This document shows positions 1 to 5,400 of a stretch of 5,936 nucleotides of DNA, piece by piece. The notes under the pieces are model-generated. The model was not told where the DNA came from. It saw nothing but the letters and a program-made list of their open reading frames with translations, and made no database searches. The DNA is taken from contig URKL01000124.1 in the NCBI GenBank assembly GCA_900548485.1, positions 1 to 5,936 on the forward strand, read 5' to 3'. Position 1 is the stretch's first letter. Each line of letters begins with the position of its first letter. Both the position numbers and the translations under genes were made by a program. This DNA is from an uncultured Succinatimonas sp. GTDB lineage: Bacteria > Pseudomonadota > Gammaproteobacteria > Enterobacterales > Succinivibrionaceae.

Positions 1-386
1 TCGGCAAAGTCCAAACCGCCAAGGCTCCAGCTAACATGATGACGATGGCGATTACAGTTTGGTCCACCAATGTACTTAGGAACGATGTGGATATGCAAGT
101 GTTTGACAACATCAGCATAGCTACCATAGTTAATCTTATCTGGATTGAAGGCGCGGTGAATAGCGTTAGCAACCTCAACTACTTCATCCCAAAACTCATG
201 GAGATCGGCAGGAGCCATCTCGGTTAAATCGCTATAGTGTTCTTTAGCAGCTAAGATACAACGGCCAAGATTTTTCTGATCACGGAAAAGGTAAAGAGTT
301 CCTTGCTTAAAATCGCAGATTTTGATCATAAGACTATCGCGATGATCGCATACGGTATCGCAATACATGCAGCCAGGTTGCAACAT
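1..386 (-). CDS. HIT-family nucleotide hydrolase/transferase, 3' end cut off by the window edge
   Basis: The open frame reads from an ATG at 384-386 down to the left edge without a stop, giving the first 128 residues. The histidine-triad signature HLHIHIV lies at residues 96-102 (H96, H98, H100); by family knowledge the middle histidine is the nucleophile that attacks the alpha-phosphate of a nucleotide substrate such as Ap4A or a nucleoside phosphoramidate. A CxxC pair (C6, C9) near the N-terminus resembles the zinc-binding cysteines of some bacterial HIT proteins. The segment NYGSYADVVKHLHIHIVPKY is typical of the family. The start is supported by an AGAGGA ribosome binding site about 8 bases upstream. 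The usual length is about 110-150 residues, so only a short tail should be missing. It is probably cytosolic. It is separated from the upstream kinase by a terminator and so is likely transcribed on its own. The substrate cannot be told from sequence. Confidence 0.88.
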   Translation of the reverse strand, partial: MLQPGCMYCDTVCDHRDSLMIKICDFKQGTLYLFRDQKNLGRCILAAKEHYSDLTEMAPADLHEFWDEVVEVANAIHRAFNPDKINYGSYADVVKHLHIHIVPKYIGGPNCNRHRHHVSWSLGGLDFA

Positions 387-429
387 AATTATTATCCTCT
401 AAGCATCAAATTAATATTCATAAAAACAG

Positions 430-457
430 ACTTTAGCATATTATCACTACCTGTGAA
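430..457 (-). promoter_or_regulatory. Possible sigma70 promoter for the HIT gene
   Basis: Read on the minus strand, TTCACA (452-457, five of six matches to TTGACA) is followed after 16 bases by TAAAGT (430-435, four of six matches to TATAAT). It lies between the kinase terminator and the HIT start, where a promoter is needed, and would give a leader of about 37 bases. The region is AT-rich, so chance matches are likely. Confidence 0.33.
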
Positions 458-520
458 TAATTCTTTGATCTTAGGATGATTTTATAAAAATATAACTAAT
501 ATTTTTTTTGTAAAAAATAT

Positions 521-548
521 AAAAAAACCGCGGATTAAAAATCCGCGG
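521..548 (-). terminator. Rho-independent terminator downstream of the FGGY kinase
   Basis: CCGCGGATT at 528-536 pairs perfectly with AATCCGCGG at 540-548, a 9-bp GC-rich stem with a 3-base loop. On the minus strand it is followed directly by seven U residues (complement of A521-A527) and then more U-rich sequence. This is a textbook intrinsic terminator for transcripts coming leftward from the kinase, 74 bases after its stop codon. The plus-strand side has no U tract, so it is one-directional. It insulates the HIT gene from kinase transcription. Confidence 0.9.
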
Positions 549-621
549 ACAATCTATTGGAGGATAAATAGTGAATACCTCTCCTATTTTAGAGGGGACT
601 TCTGATGATGTATGGTTTAAG

Positions 622-2220
622 TTACTTTAAGCAATCAACAGCTGCTCTTTCAACAGGCAAGCAGTTAACATAATTTTTCATAAAGGAGTTAAATCCTTCG
701 ACTCCCTGGGCATTAGGCTCTAAGGTTGAACCTTCGGCGCAAGAGAAGACCTTGTTATTTAAGAAATCAGGTAAGCTTTCACCAGATTCTTTATTTACAA
801 GATATGCAGCTAATACGGCAATACCCCAAGAACCGCCTTCACCTGCGGTAGTCATAACGGTTACCGGAGAATTTAAAGCGTCAGCCATAATTTGTTGACC
901 TACAACAGGGGTCTTAAATAGACCGCCATGGCCCATCAACTTATCGATCTTTACGCCCTCGTCCTGGAGAATATTCATGCCTAAACGAACAGCTCCTAAA
1001 GAGGTATTGAGGTTAGAGCGCATGAGATTGGCAACATTGAACTTAGCATTAGGAGTTCTGACTAATAAAGGACGACCTTCTTTCATATCGGTGATAAATT
1101 CACCTGAGAAATAGCCATAGGTTAAAACACCACCACAGTCAGGATCGCCTTCGTTTAAGGCACGGTTGTAGAGAACTTTAAAGAGGGTGTTCATATCAAT
1201 TTCAAAGCCAGCGGCTTTGGCAAAGTCTGCAAATAAGTTGACCCATGAATTTAGATCAGAGGTACAGTTATTAGCATGAACCATGGCAACTTGTTTACCA
1301 TCTGGTGTGGTAACGTTATCGATTTCGCGGTGAAGTTTGCTTAAAGCCTTCTCTAAAACTATCATTGCAAAAATAGAAGTACCAGCAGAAACATTACCTG
1401 TTCTTACAGCTACAGCGTTGGTGGCAACCATACCGGTGCCAGCATCGCCTTCAGGAGGGCATACAGGGCAAGAAGGCTGTAAATTACCAGTAGGATCTAA
1501 TAATAAAGCGCCTTCAGGAGTAATTTCACCGGCATTATCACCTGCATTTAGAACCTCAGGTAAGAGATCTTTTAGTTTCCAGCTAAAGCCTTTATCAGCG
1601 ATAAGTTTTTCAAAAATATCAAGATAATTTTCTTTATAACTACCAGTTTGAGAATCAATAGGGAACATACCGGCAGCATCGCCGATACCTAAAACCTTGC
1701 GACCTGTGAGCTTCCAGTGGATATAGCCTGCTAAAGTGGTAAAGAAGGCAACATCTTTTACATGCTCTTCTTTATCTAAGATACATTGGTAGAGGTGAGA
1801 GATACTCCAGCGCTCTGGAATATTGAATTGGAAAGCATTGGTTAAAGCTTCGGAAGCTTCACGAGCATTAGTATTACGCCAGGTGCGGAATTGAGCTAAT
1901 TGCTTGCCTTCTTTATCAAAAGCCAAATAGCCATGCATCATGGCAGATACGCCAAAGCCACCTAAAGCTTTAAGTGCAACCCCATATTTTTCTTGGACGT
2001 TTTTTACTAAGTCAGCATAGCAATCCTGAATACCAGTCCAAACCTCATCTAAGTGATAGGTCCAAATACCGTTCTCTAAATGGTTTTCCCAAGTATGGCT
2101 ACCTGAGGCGACCGGGGCGTAGGTTTCAGGATTGATAAGTTCAGCTTTAATACGAGTCGAGCCTAATTCGATACCTAAAACAGCCTTGCCTTGCTCAATT
2201 AAACTTTTAATTTCGGTCAT
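622..2220 (-). CDS. FGGY-family carbohydrate kinase (xylulokinase/ribulokinase-like)
   Basis: The product is a cytosolic ATP-dependent sugar kinase of 532 residues, within the usual range for FGGY kinases. The N-terminal phosphate-binding motif is GIELGSTRIKAEL (residues 16-28), with Glu where many FGGY kinases have Asp. A sugar-binding segment SAMMHG (92-97) is followed by W114-R115-N116. The EGDAGTG motif (257-263) carries the likely catalytic base D259, and AGTSIF (279-284) matches the ATP-binding GTS region. The C-terminal domain has GHGGLFKTPVVGQQIMAD and, near residue 480, AGEGGSWG. By family knowledge, members phosphorylate ketopentoses such as D-xylulose or L-ribulose, but the substrate is not decidable here. 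The open frame extends ten codons further up (to 2250), but the ATG at 2218-2220 is preferred: it has an AAGGA site 10 bases upstream, while the upper ATG has none and lies almost at the predicted transcription start. Regulation appears to involve a LacI-type operator and a CRP-like site. No isomerase or epimerase gene is adjacent. Confidence 0.9.
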   Translation of the reverse strand: MTEIKSLIEQGKAVLGIELGSTRIKAELINPETYAPVASGSHTWENHLENGIWTYHLDEVWTGIQDCYADLVKNVQEKYGVALKALGGFGVSAMMHGYLAFDKEGKQLAQFRTWRNTNAREASEALTNAFQFNIPERWSISHLYQCILDKEEHVKDVAFFTTLAGYIHWKLTGRKVLGIGDAAGMFPIDSQTGSYKENYLDIFEKLIADKGFSWKLKDLLPEVLNAGDNAGEITPEGALLLDPTGNLQPSCPVCPPEGDAGTGMVATNAVAVRTGNVSAGTSIFAMIVLEKALSKLHREIDNVTTPDGKQVAMVHANNCTSDLNSWVNLFADFAKAAGFEIDMNTLFKVLYNRALNEGDPDCGGVLTYGYFSGEFITDMKEGRPLLVRTPNAKFNVANLMRSNLNTSLGAVRLGMNILQDEGVKIDKLMGHGGLFKTPVVGQQIMADALNSPVTVMTTAGEGGSWGIAVLAAYLVNKESGESLPDFLNNKVFSCAEGSTLEPNAQGVEGFNSFMKNYVNCLPVERAAVDCLK

Positions 2221-2230
2221 GAGGGTGCAT

Positions 2231-2235
2231 TCCTT
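2231..2235 (-). promoter_or_regulatory. Ribosome binding site that decides the kinase start
   Basis: AAGGA on the minus strand lies 10 bases before the ATG at 2218-2220. The alternative in-frame ATG at 2248-2250 is preceded only by AT-rich sequence with no purine-rich core, so the site supports the shorter, 532-residue product. Confidence 0.65.
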
Positions 2236-2263
2236 AATAAAACATTTCATGAATATTTTTGAT

Positions 2264-2269
2264 CTTATA
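2264..2269 (-). promoter_or_regulatory. Probable -10 box of the kinase promoter
   Basis: TATAAG read on the minus strand matches TATAAT at five positions. It would place the transcription start near 2255-2257 and give a leader of about 36 bases. The -35 position (about 2287-2292, AACATT) is poor, which fits an activator-dependent promoter with the CRP-like site just upstream. Confidence 0.5.
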
Positions 2270-2271
2270 CT

Positions 2272-2284
2272 ACAAACGTTTTCA
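2272..2284. promoter_or_regulatory. LacI/PurR-type operator upstream of the kinase
   Basis: The plus strand reads CAAACGTTTTC at 2273-2283, centred on the C2277-G2278 step, with a perfect core palindrome AAACGTTT (2274-2281). This is the half-site geometry of LacI-family operators with a central CG, and eleven bases in a row agree with the E. coli PurR box pattern. It sits directly upstream of the -10 box, where a bound repressor would block RNA polymerase. A very similar site lies before the YhcH-family gene at 4463-4480. The regulator is not in the window. A sugar-responsive LacI-family repressor is inferred from the kinase context; PurR itself cannot be excluded. Confidence 0.55.
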
Positions 2285-2288
2285 GTAA

Positions 2289-2304
2289 TGTTAGATCCCT
2301 CACT
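2289..2304. promoter_or_regulatory. CRP-like site upstream of the kinase
   Basis: TGTTA-N6-TCACT (plus strand) matches the CRP core TGTGA-N6-TCACA at eight of ten positions with the correct spacing. Its centre (2296/2297) lies about 40 bases before the predicted transcription start, close to the -41.5 position of class II CRP promoters, and it overlaps the weak -35 region. Catabolite activation of a sugar kinase would be expected biology. Eight of ten is a modest match. Confidence 0.42.
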
Positions 2305-2369
2305 ATTTTTAATAAAATAAAAAGTTAAAAAAATAGGATATAAATAGAGTTTTTATTATTTTTCACTAT

Positions 2370-3767
2370 TTAATTTTTAATTCGCAACTTTGTTTGCAAT
2401 TTGCGATTTTTGTAATAGTAAAAAGCGCTAAGAATACAGAAGAGAATGCCGATAACGCCTACAATGGTTGAAATCAAAAAGCAAATGCTGATAGTGTCAT
2501 TAAGTTCTACCTTATAAAGTTCATCTTTAGGCGCAACTTTTATAAAGAGGGTAATTATAAGAGTAACTACAGCCATGCATGAAGCCATACCTAGATTACG
2601 AGAAAATGCCTGTAGTCCATTTACTAAGGCTAATTTAGTCTTATCTACAGAACTCATAATTAGTGTTGTATTTGGTGAAGAGAATAGTCCAAAACCAATA
2701 CCGCCTATAACTTGTGCAATATTTATGACGATAAGATCGGTAGTTAAAGTTAAGTTAGTATAAATAAGTGTGGCGATTGTAGATAAAAGCATGCCACTTA
2801 AAACTAAGGTATGCGGACTTAATTTACCAACTAATTTCCCAGAAATAGGCGAGAGTAGGCATTGGCATAAAGGTCCTATCATTAAGATTAAGCCTGTTTG
2901 AGAAGCTGATAAATTAGTAATTAATTGCAAGTGCATTGATAACAATAAAGCGATGGCAAAGGTCGCCATATAATTACACAAAGATGCTAAGAGACTGTAA
3001 ATTAATACTTTATTTTCAAGCAGTAAATTTATAGGTAAGAGAGGGCGTTGAGATCTTTTTTCTAAGTACAAATAATAAATTGCAAGTATGATGCCTAAAA
3101 TTAAAATAAAGCTATAAATTGTACCTTTAGTGATAAAAGCTAAAGCTATGAAAATAAAACTGACGCTTAAAGTACAGATAGTCATGCGAATTAAAGGATA
3201 ACCTGTACTTACATTAGGATCTTTTTTTATTTTTAAAAGTAAGAAACCGGCAAATAAATTACCTGTAGCGGTAATATAAAACATATATTGCCAACTTAGA
3301 TTATCTGTAATAAGTCCACCTAGGGTTGGAGAAAAGGTTAAGCCTGCATAGACTGCTGCAATACAAATTCCTATATAAAAACCGCGTTTTTCTTTAGGAA
3401 CATGATAGGTGATAAGAGCCATTGAGGTACAAAAAATGCTGGCATTACATATACCTTGTAAGGCTCTACCAAGAGTAAAAAGTAAAAAATTTGGCGCAAA
3501 TGGCACTGCAAACGCTGTTAGAGCTGAACTTATGGCGCCAAAAGCAAAGATATTGCGAAAGCCAAAACGATTGGCTAAAGCAATTGAAGGAAAAATAAAA
3601 GCTGTTACGGTAATTACATAGGCACTAATAGCATTAGGAATTAATTGCGGTGCAATTCCATATGTGTTAGCAATAGCGGGAATAGCCACATTGATAGAGC
3701 TACTCATAAAAGAGCTGAAAAAAGAGGTAATACAGGCTGCAATTACTAAGATAATATTTGGGTTCAT
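2370..3767 (-). CDS. MFS transporter, DHA2 (14-helix, EmrB/QacA-like) family
   Basis: The 465-residue protein is almost entirely hydrophobic, with about 14 predicted membrane helices between residues 5 and 450 and a basic C-terminal tail. Family motifs are recognisable: NVAIPAIA after helix 1 (26-33), a motif A-like loop ANRFGFRNIF (65-74) between helices 2 and 3, an arginine in GRALQG (100-105) in helix 4, and the antiporter motif C region with SPTLGGLITD (146-155) followed by SWQYMFYI. These point to a proton-driven exporter of small molecules or drugs in the inner membrane. Length and helix number fit DHA2. The usual acidic residue of the helix 1 motif (lDxTIvNVALP) is replaced by Met/Ser here. 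The gene is AT-rich and uses more A/T-ending codons than the kinase, suggesting low expression. It is divergent from yfcE. The substrate is unknown, and no regulator gene is adjacent. The start ATG has only a weak GGAA upstream. Confidence 0.87.
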   Translation of the reverse strand: MNPNIILVIAACITSFFSSFMSSSINVAIPAIANTYGIAPQLIPNAISAYVITVTAFIFPSIALANRFGFRNIFAFGAISSALTAFAVPFAPNFLLFTLGRALQGICNASIFCTSMALITYHVPKEKRGFYIGICIAAVYAGLTFSPTLGGLITDNLSWQYMFYITATGNLFAGFLLLKIKKDPNVSTGYPLIRMTICTLSVSFIFIALAFITKGTIYSFILILGIILAIYYLYLEKRSQRPLLPINLLLENKVLIYSLLASLCNYMATFAIALLLSMHLQLITNLSASQTGLILMIGPLCQCLLSPISGKLVGKLSPHTLVLSGMLLSTIATLIYTNLTLTTDLIVINIAQVIGGIGFGLFSSPNTTLIMSSVDKTKLALVNGLQAFSRNLGMASCMAVVTLIITLFIKVAPKDELYKVELNDTISICFLISTIVGVIGILFCILSAFYYYKNRKLQTKLRIKN

Positions 3768-3798
3768 AAAAAAGAATTCCGTTATTAGGCATGTATAC

Positions 3799-3825
3799 TT
3801 AGAATAATACTAAAAAATTTTTTAG
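3799..3825. promoter_or_regulatory. Palindromes in the divergent MFS-yfcE control region
   Basis: The 92-base gap between the divergent starts carries a perfect 16-base palindrome CTAAAAAATTTTTTAG (3810-3825). It overlaps an imperfect palindrome TTAGAATAATACTAA (3799-3813, six of seven pairs). Paired dyads between divergent genes, one of them an efflux pump, resemble operators of MarR- or TetR-type repressors. I could not place confident -35/-10 boxes for either gene. The AT-richness makes chance palindromes more likely than usual. Confidence 0.33.
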
Positions 3826-3859
3826 ATAAAAAAATAATTTAAGTTTTTGAAGGATCGAT

Positions 3860-4444
3860 ATGCGTTATTTAGTCTTATCTGATATTCACGGTGGCAGCGA
3901 GGAATTAACTCAGGCTTTGAGTTTTTTTGAAAGTTTTAAATGCGATGCTATAGTCCTTTTAGGAGATCTTTTAAATCATGGTCCACGTAATTGTGTGCCT
4001 AAATCTTATGCTCCACCACATGTAGCAGATCTTTTAAATACTCATAAAGAACATATTATTGCTGTTCGCGGTAATTGTGATAGTGAAGTTGATAGCATGG
4101 TATTTTCATTCCCATGTAATGCTCCATATGGCTGGTTGTATTGTGAAACTAAACAAGGTCTATGCCGAATATTTTTGACCCATGGTCATTTACATAAAAT
4201 AGAAACTTGTGAAGATCTATCTCTTTTAGGTCTAACTCCACATGATTTAGTCTTAAGTGGTCATACTCATGTTAGTGGCATTTTTGAGCACAAATCAGGG
4301 ATAAAGAGTTTAAATCCAGGCTCAACAACTATCCCTAAAGGTGGCACGGAAAAGGGTTTTGCCTTAATCGATGAAGAAGGCGTTAAGCTATTTAATTTAG
4401 AAGGTAAGCTTTTAAATAAATTAGATTTTTCTTCTTTATTTTAG
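3860..4444 (+). CDS. yfcE: YfcE-type metallophosphodiesterase
   Basis: The product is a 194-residue calcineurin-like phosphoesterase that aligns from end to end with my recollection of E. coli YfcE, a manganese-dependent phosphodiesterase. Metal and active-site motifs are all present: SDIHG (7-11; D8, H10), LLGDLLNHGPRN (33-44; D36), AVRGNCDSEVD (68-78; N72), LTHGHL (106-111; H108, H110), SGHTHVSG (133-140; H135, H137) and LNPGSTTIPKGG. YfcE is known to hydrolyse artificial phosphodiester substrates; its physiological substrate is not settled. It should be soluble and cytosolic. The start is supported by GAAGGA five bases upstream (3849-3854). It is divergent from the MFS gene and about 170 bases before the YhcH-family gene, from which it is probably separately transcribed. 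Catalytic residues look intact. Confidence 0.95.
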   Translation: MRYLVLSDIHGGSEELTQALSFFESFKCDAIVLLGDLLNHGPRNCVPKSYAPPHVADLLNTHKEHIIAVRGNCDSEVDSMVFSFPCNAPYGWLYCETKQGLCRIFLTHGHLHKIETCEDLSLLGLTPHDLVLSGHTHVSGIFEHKSGIKSLNPGSTTIPKGGTEKGFALIDEEGVKLFNLEGKLLNKLDFSSLF

Positions 4445-4462
4445 AATTTAAAAATTAGCATC

Positions 4463-4480
4463 AACGCAAATGTTTGTGTT
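4463..4480. promoter_or_regulatory. LacI/PurR-type operator upstream of the YhcH-family gene
   Basis: ACGCAAATGTTTGTGT (4464-4479) is a near-palindrome differing at two positions from the PurR-type sequence ACGCAAACGTTTGCGT. It is followed directly by TATAAA (4481-4486), a plausible -10 box. Centre-to-box distance is 9.5 bases, against 8.5 at the kinase, and the two regions read almost alike (AAACGTTTGTAGTATAAG and AAATGTTTGTGTTTATAAA). This suggests the same regulator. The downstream gene starts 125 bases later, so the leader would be long, or a second promoter may exist nearer the gene. Confidence 0.5.
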
Positions 4481-4550
4481 TATAAATCAGCAAATACGCA
4501 AAAAAATTAAAAATAAATGCTATGTAGGCCACGAATTTGATAGATAGATT

Positions 4551-4580
4551 TTGCTTCTTTTTGAGCTGATAAGCTATCAT
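4551..4580 (+). promoter_or_regulatory. Possible proximal promoter of the YhcH-family gene
   Basis: TTGCTT (4551-4556) and TATCAT (4575-4580, five of six matches) are 18 bases apart and would start transcription near 4587, giving a leader of about 25 bases. The -10 box overlaps an inverted repeat TGATA-AGC-TATCA (4567-4579) that could be an operator. The -35 match is weak, and this is an alternative to the operator-linked -10 box at 4481-4486. Confidence 0.35.
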
Positions 4581-4595
4581 GATCGCACCATAAAT

Positions 4596-4602
4596 AAAGG
4601 AG
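4596..4602 (+). promoter_or_regulatory. Strong ribosome binding site of the YhcH-family gene
   Basis: AAAGGAG lies 9 bases before the ATG at 4612-4614 and is close to the ideal anti-16S sequence. Together with the C/T-ending, less AT-rich codons of the gene, it suggests high expression. Confidence 0.75.
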
Positions 4603-4611
4603 AACACAATA

Positions 4612-5064
4612 ATGTTAGCTAGTTCCATTAAGCTTGCAACTAAGTATGATTATTTAGAGCCTAAATTTAAGGCTGCTTATCAGTGGTTAAATGACAACGA
4701 CGTTACCAAGATGGCTGATGGTCGTTATGAGATTTGTGACGGCGTTTTCGCTTTAGTTCAGCGCTATACCACTTTACCGTTTGAGAAAGCTCGTTTTGAG
4801 GCTCACAACGATTATTTTGATATTCAGTACTTAGCTGAAGGTCAGGAATCTTTTGGTGTTGCATTACGCGATGATTGCAAGTTAGTTGAGTCTGTACCTG
4901 CTAACGACGTTTATTTCTATGAGGCTCCGGCCTTCTACACCCCGGTAAATCTTAAGTCCGGTGATTTCGTAGTTGTTCCTCCTGAGGAGGTTCATCAGCC
5001 TCGCGCAGCTTACAATGGCAACGAGATGCCAGTTGTTAAGGTAGTTGTAAAGGTTAAGCTCTAA
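4612..5064 (+). CDS. YhcH/YjgK/YiaL-family protein, probable sugar anomerase
   Basis: The product is a 150-residue single-domain cupin-like protein of the YhcH/YjgK/YiaL family (DUF386), at the usual family length. Conserved features are the central RFEAHNDYFDIQYLAEGQE (61-79; E63, H65, D70, E76) and the C-terminal PPEEVHQP (123-130; E126, H128) followed by a lysine-bearing VVKVVVKV strand. In this family the His and acidic residues bind a metal in the beta-barrel. By family knowledge, E. coli YhcH (NanQ) is a sialic acid anomerase, and relatives such as YiaL and EbgC sit in sugar operons, so interconversion of sugar anomers is the likely role here. There are no nan genes in the window, so the substrate is open. 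A LacI-type operator upstream resembles that of the FGGY kinase, suggesting a shared pathway. The gene is monocistronic, with a strong terminator 41 bases after its stop. Confidence 0.9.
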   Translation: MLASSIKLATKYDYLEPKFKAAYQWLNDNDVTKMADGRYEICDGVFALVQRYTTLPFEKARFEAHNDYFDIQYLAEGQESFGVALRDDCKLVESVPANDVYFYEAPAFYTPVNLKSGDFVVVPPEEVHQPRAAYNGNEMPVVKVVVKVKL

Positions 5065-5104
5065 TTTTAGATAAAAATTAGATAAAAAGCTCATAAATTC
5101 TAAG

Positions 5105-5141
5105 CCCTGTAGGAGAAAAATCTTACAGGGTTTTGTTTTTT
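5105..5141 (+). terminator. Rho-independent terminator after the YhcH-family gene
   Basis: CCCTGTAGGA (5105-5114) pairs with TCTTACAGGG (5121-5130) in a 10-bp stem with one G-U pair and a 6-base A-rich loop. TTTTGTTTTTT follows (5131-5141). The structure and U tract are those of an efficient intrinsic terminator for plus-strand transcripts, marking the end of the single-gene unit. Confidence 0.92.
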
Positions 5142-5200
5142 AAGGTATCAAATTTTAAGCACACAAAACCTTGTACTTAAGCTTAAGGATGTAGTTGGAT

Positions 5201-5226
5201 GATTAGAAAAATGAAATTTTCTAATC
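5201..5226. repeat. Perfect 10-bp inverted repeat (hairpin)
   Basis: GATTAGAAAA (5201-5210) and TTTTCTAATC (5217-5226) are exact reverse complements around a 6-base loop. There is no U tract on either strand, so it is not a standard terminator. It lies in the same non-coding stretch as the IS-end-like sequence and might belong to that relic. A 12-base palindrome CTTAAGCTTAAG lies just before it at 5176-5187. The bases between the terminator at 5141 and position 5285 contain no supportable gene. Confidence 0.45.
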
Positions 5227-5285
5227 TAGAGTGTTCTCCCAAAAAGTTTCTAACTTATGGTCGGATAATTCTTTTTACGAATTAG

Positions 5286-5360
5286 TGTAGAAGAGCATTG
5301 AATCTAGACAGTTAGCTCAGCAGTAAGGATCCCCTTGCTTTAGCAAGCGGAGGAAGTTAA
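5286..5360 (+). mobile_element. Possible right-end remnant of an IS200/IS605-type (tnpB) element
   Basis: The segment ATCCCCTTGCTTTAGCAAG followed by CGGAGGAAGTTAA (5329-5360) has the form of IS200/IS605-family right ends. It has a short stem (CTTGC/GCAAG with TTTA loop, extended by CC/GG after a bulged C) flanked by a C-rich left arm and a GGAGGA right arm, then a TTAA-like end. Read in the frame ending at TAA 5358-5360, the last codons give LSSKDPLALASGGS, similar in style to TnpB C-terminal tails that run into the right-end hairpin. In-frame stops (TAG at 5283-5285 and 5313-5315) and the absence of upstream TnpB zinc-finger or catalytic motifs mean any such gene is dead. No left end was identified. 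This rests on pattern memory, not a database match. Confidence 0.38.
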
Positions 5361-5400
5361 TTACGATATCTTTAGTGGATCTAGCTTAAAAGACTCTAAA

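Noticed and set aside
577..597. CCTCT/AGAGG stem between the kinase stop and the terminator
   Set aside because: Only five base pairs with an 8-base loop and no U tract; the strong terminator at 521-548 explains termination.
571..630. Short plus-strand frame of 19 codons starting at GTG with a GGAGG site 7 bases upstream
   Set aside because: It is antisense to the kinase 3' region, has no recognisable product, no promoter I can see, and is too short to distinguish from chance.
1337..1627. 96-codon plus-strand open frame inside the kinase
   Set aside because: Shadow of the kinase on the opposite strand: low-complexity composition with no family resemblance. The same applies to plus-strand frames at 36-227, 2132-2320, 2575-2763 and 3409-3621, and to the minus-strand frame at 4882-5094.
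2221..2250. Ten extra N-terminal codons of the kinase from the ATG at 2248-2250
   Set aside because: There is no ribosome binding site before that ATG and it lies almost at the predicted transcription start; the ATG at 2218-2220 has AAGGA upstream and gives the usual family start.
2300..2373. Possible terminator of the MFS gene (CTATTT/AAATAG arms near 2343-2372, with a T run after them on the minus strand)
   Set aside because: The arms are six AT-rich pairs with a large loop and the T run is not adjacent to the stem, so no credible hairpin. A repeated TCACTATTT here is probably chance.
2370..4444. Idea that the MFS pump and yfcE form part of the sugar regulon with the kinase
   Set aside because: The LacI-type dyad is missing from their shared upstream region and the pump is of the drug/small-molecule export type, so there is no support beyond proximity.
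5300..5360. tRNA-like segment TTAGCTCAGCAGTAAGGA (resembles a D-arm)
   Set aside because: No matching acceptor stem, no anticodon arm of correct length and no GTTCGAATC-type T-arm follow; the IS200/IS605 right-end reading explains the hairpin better.
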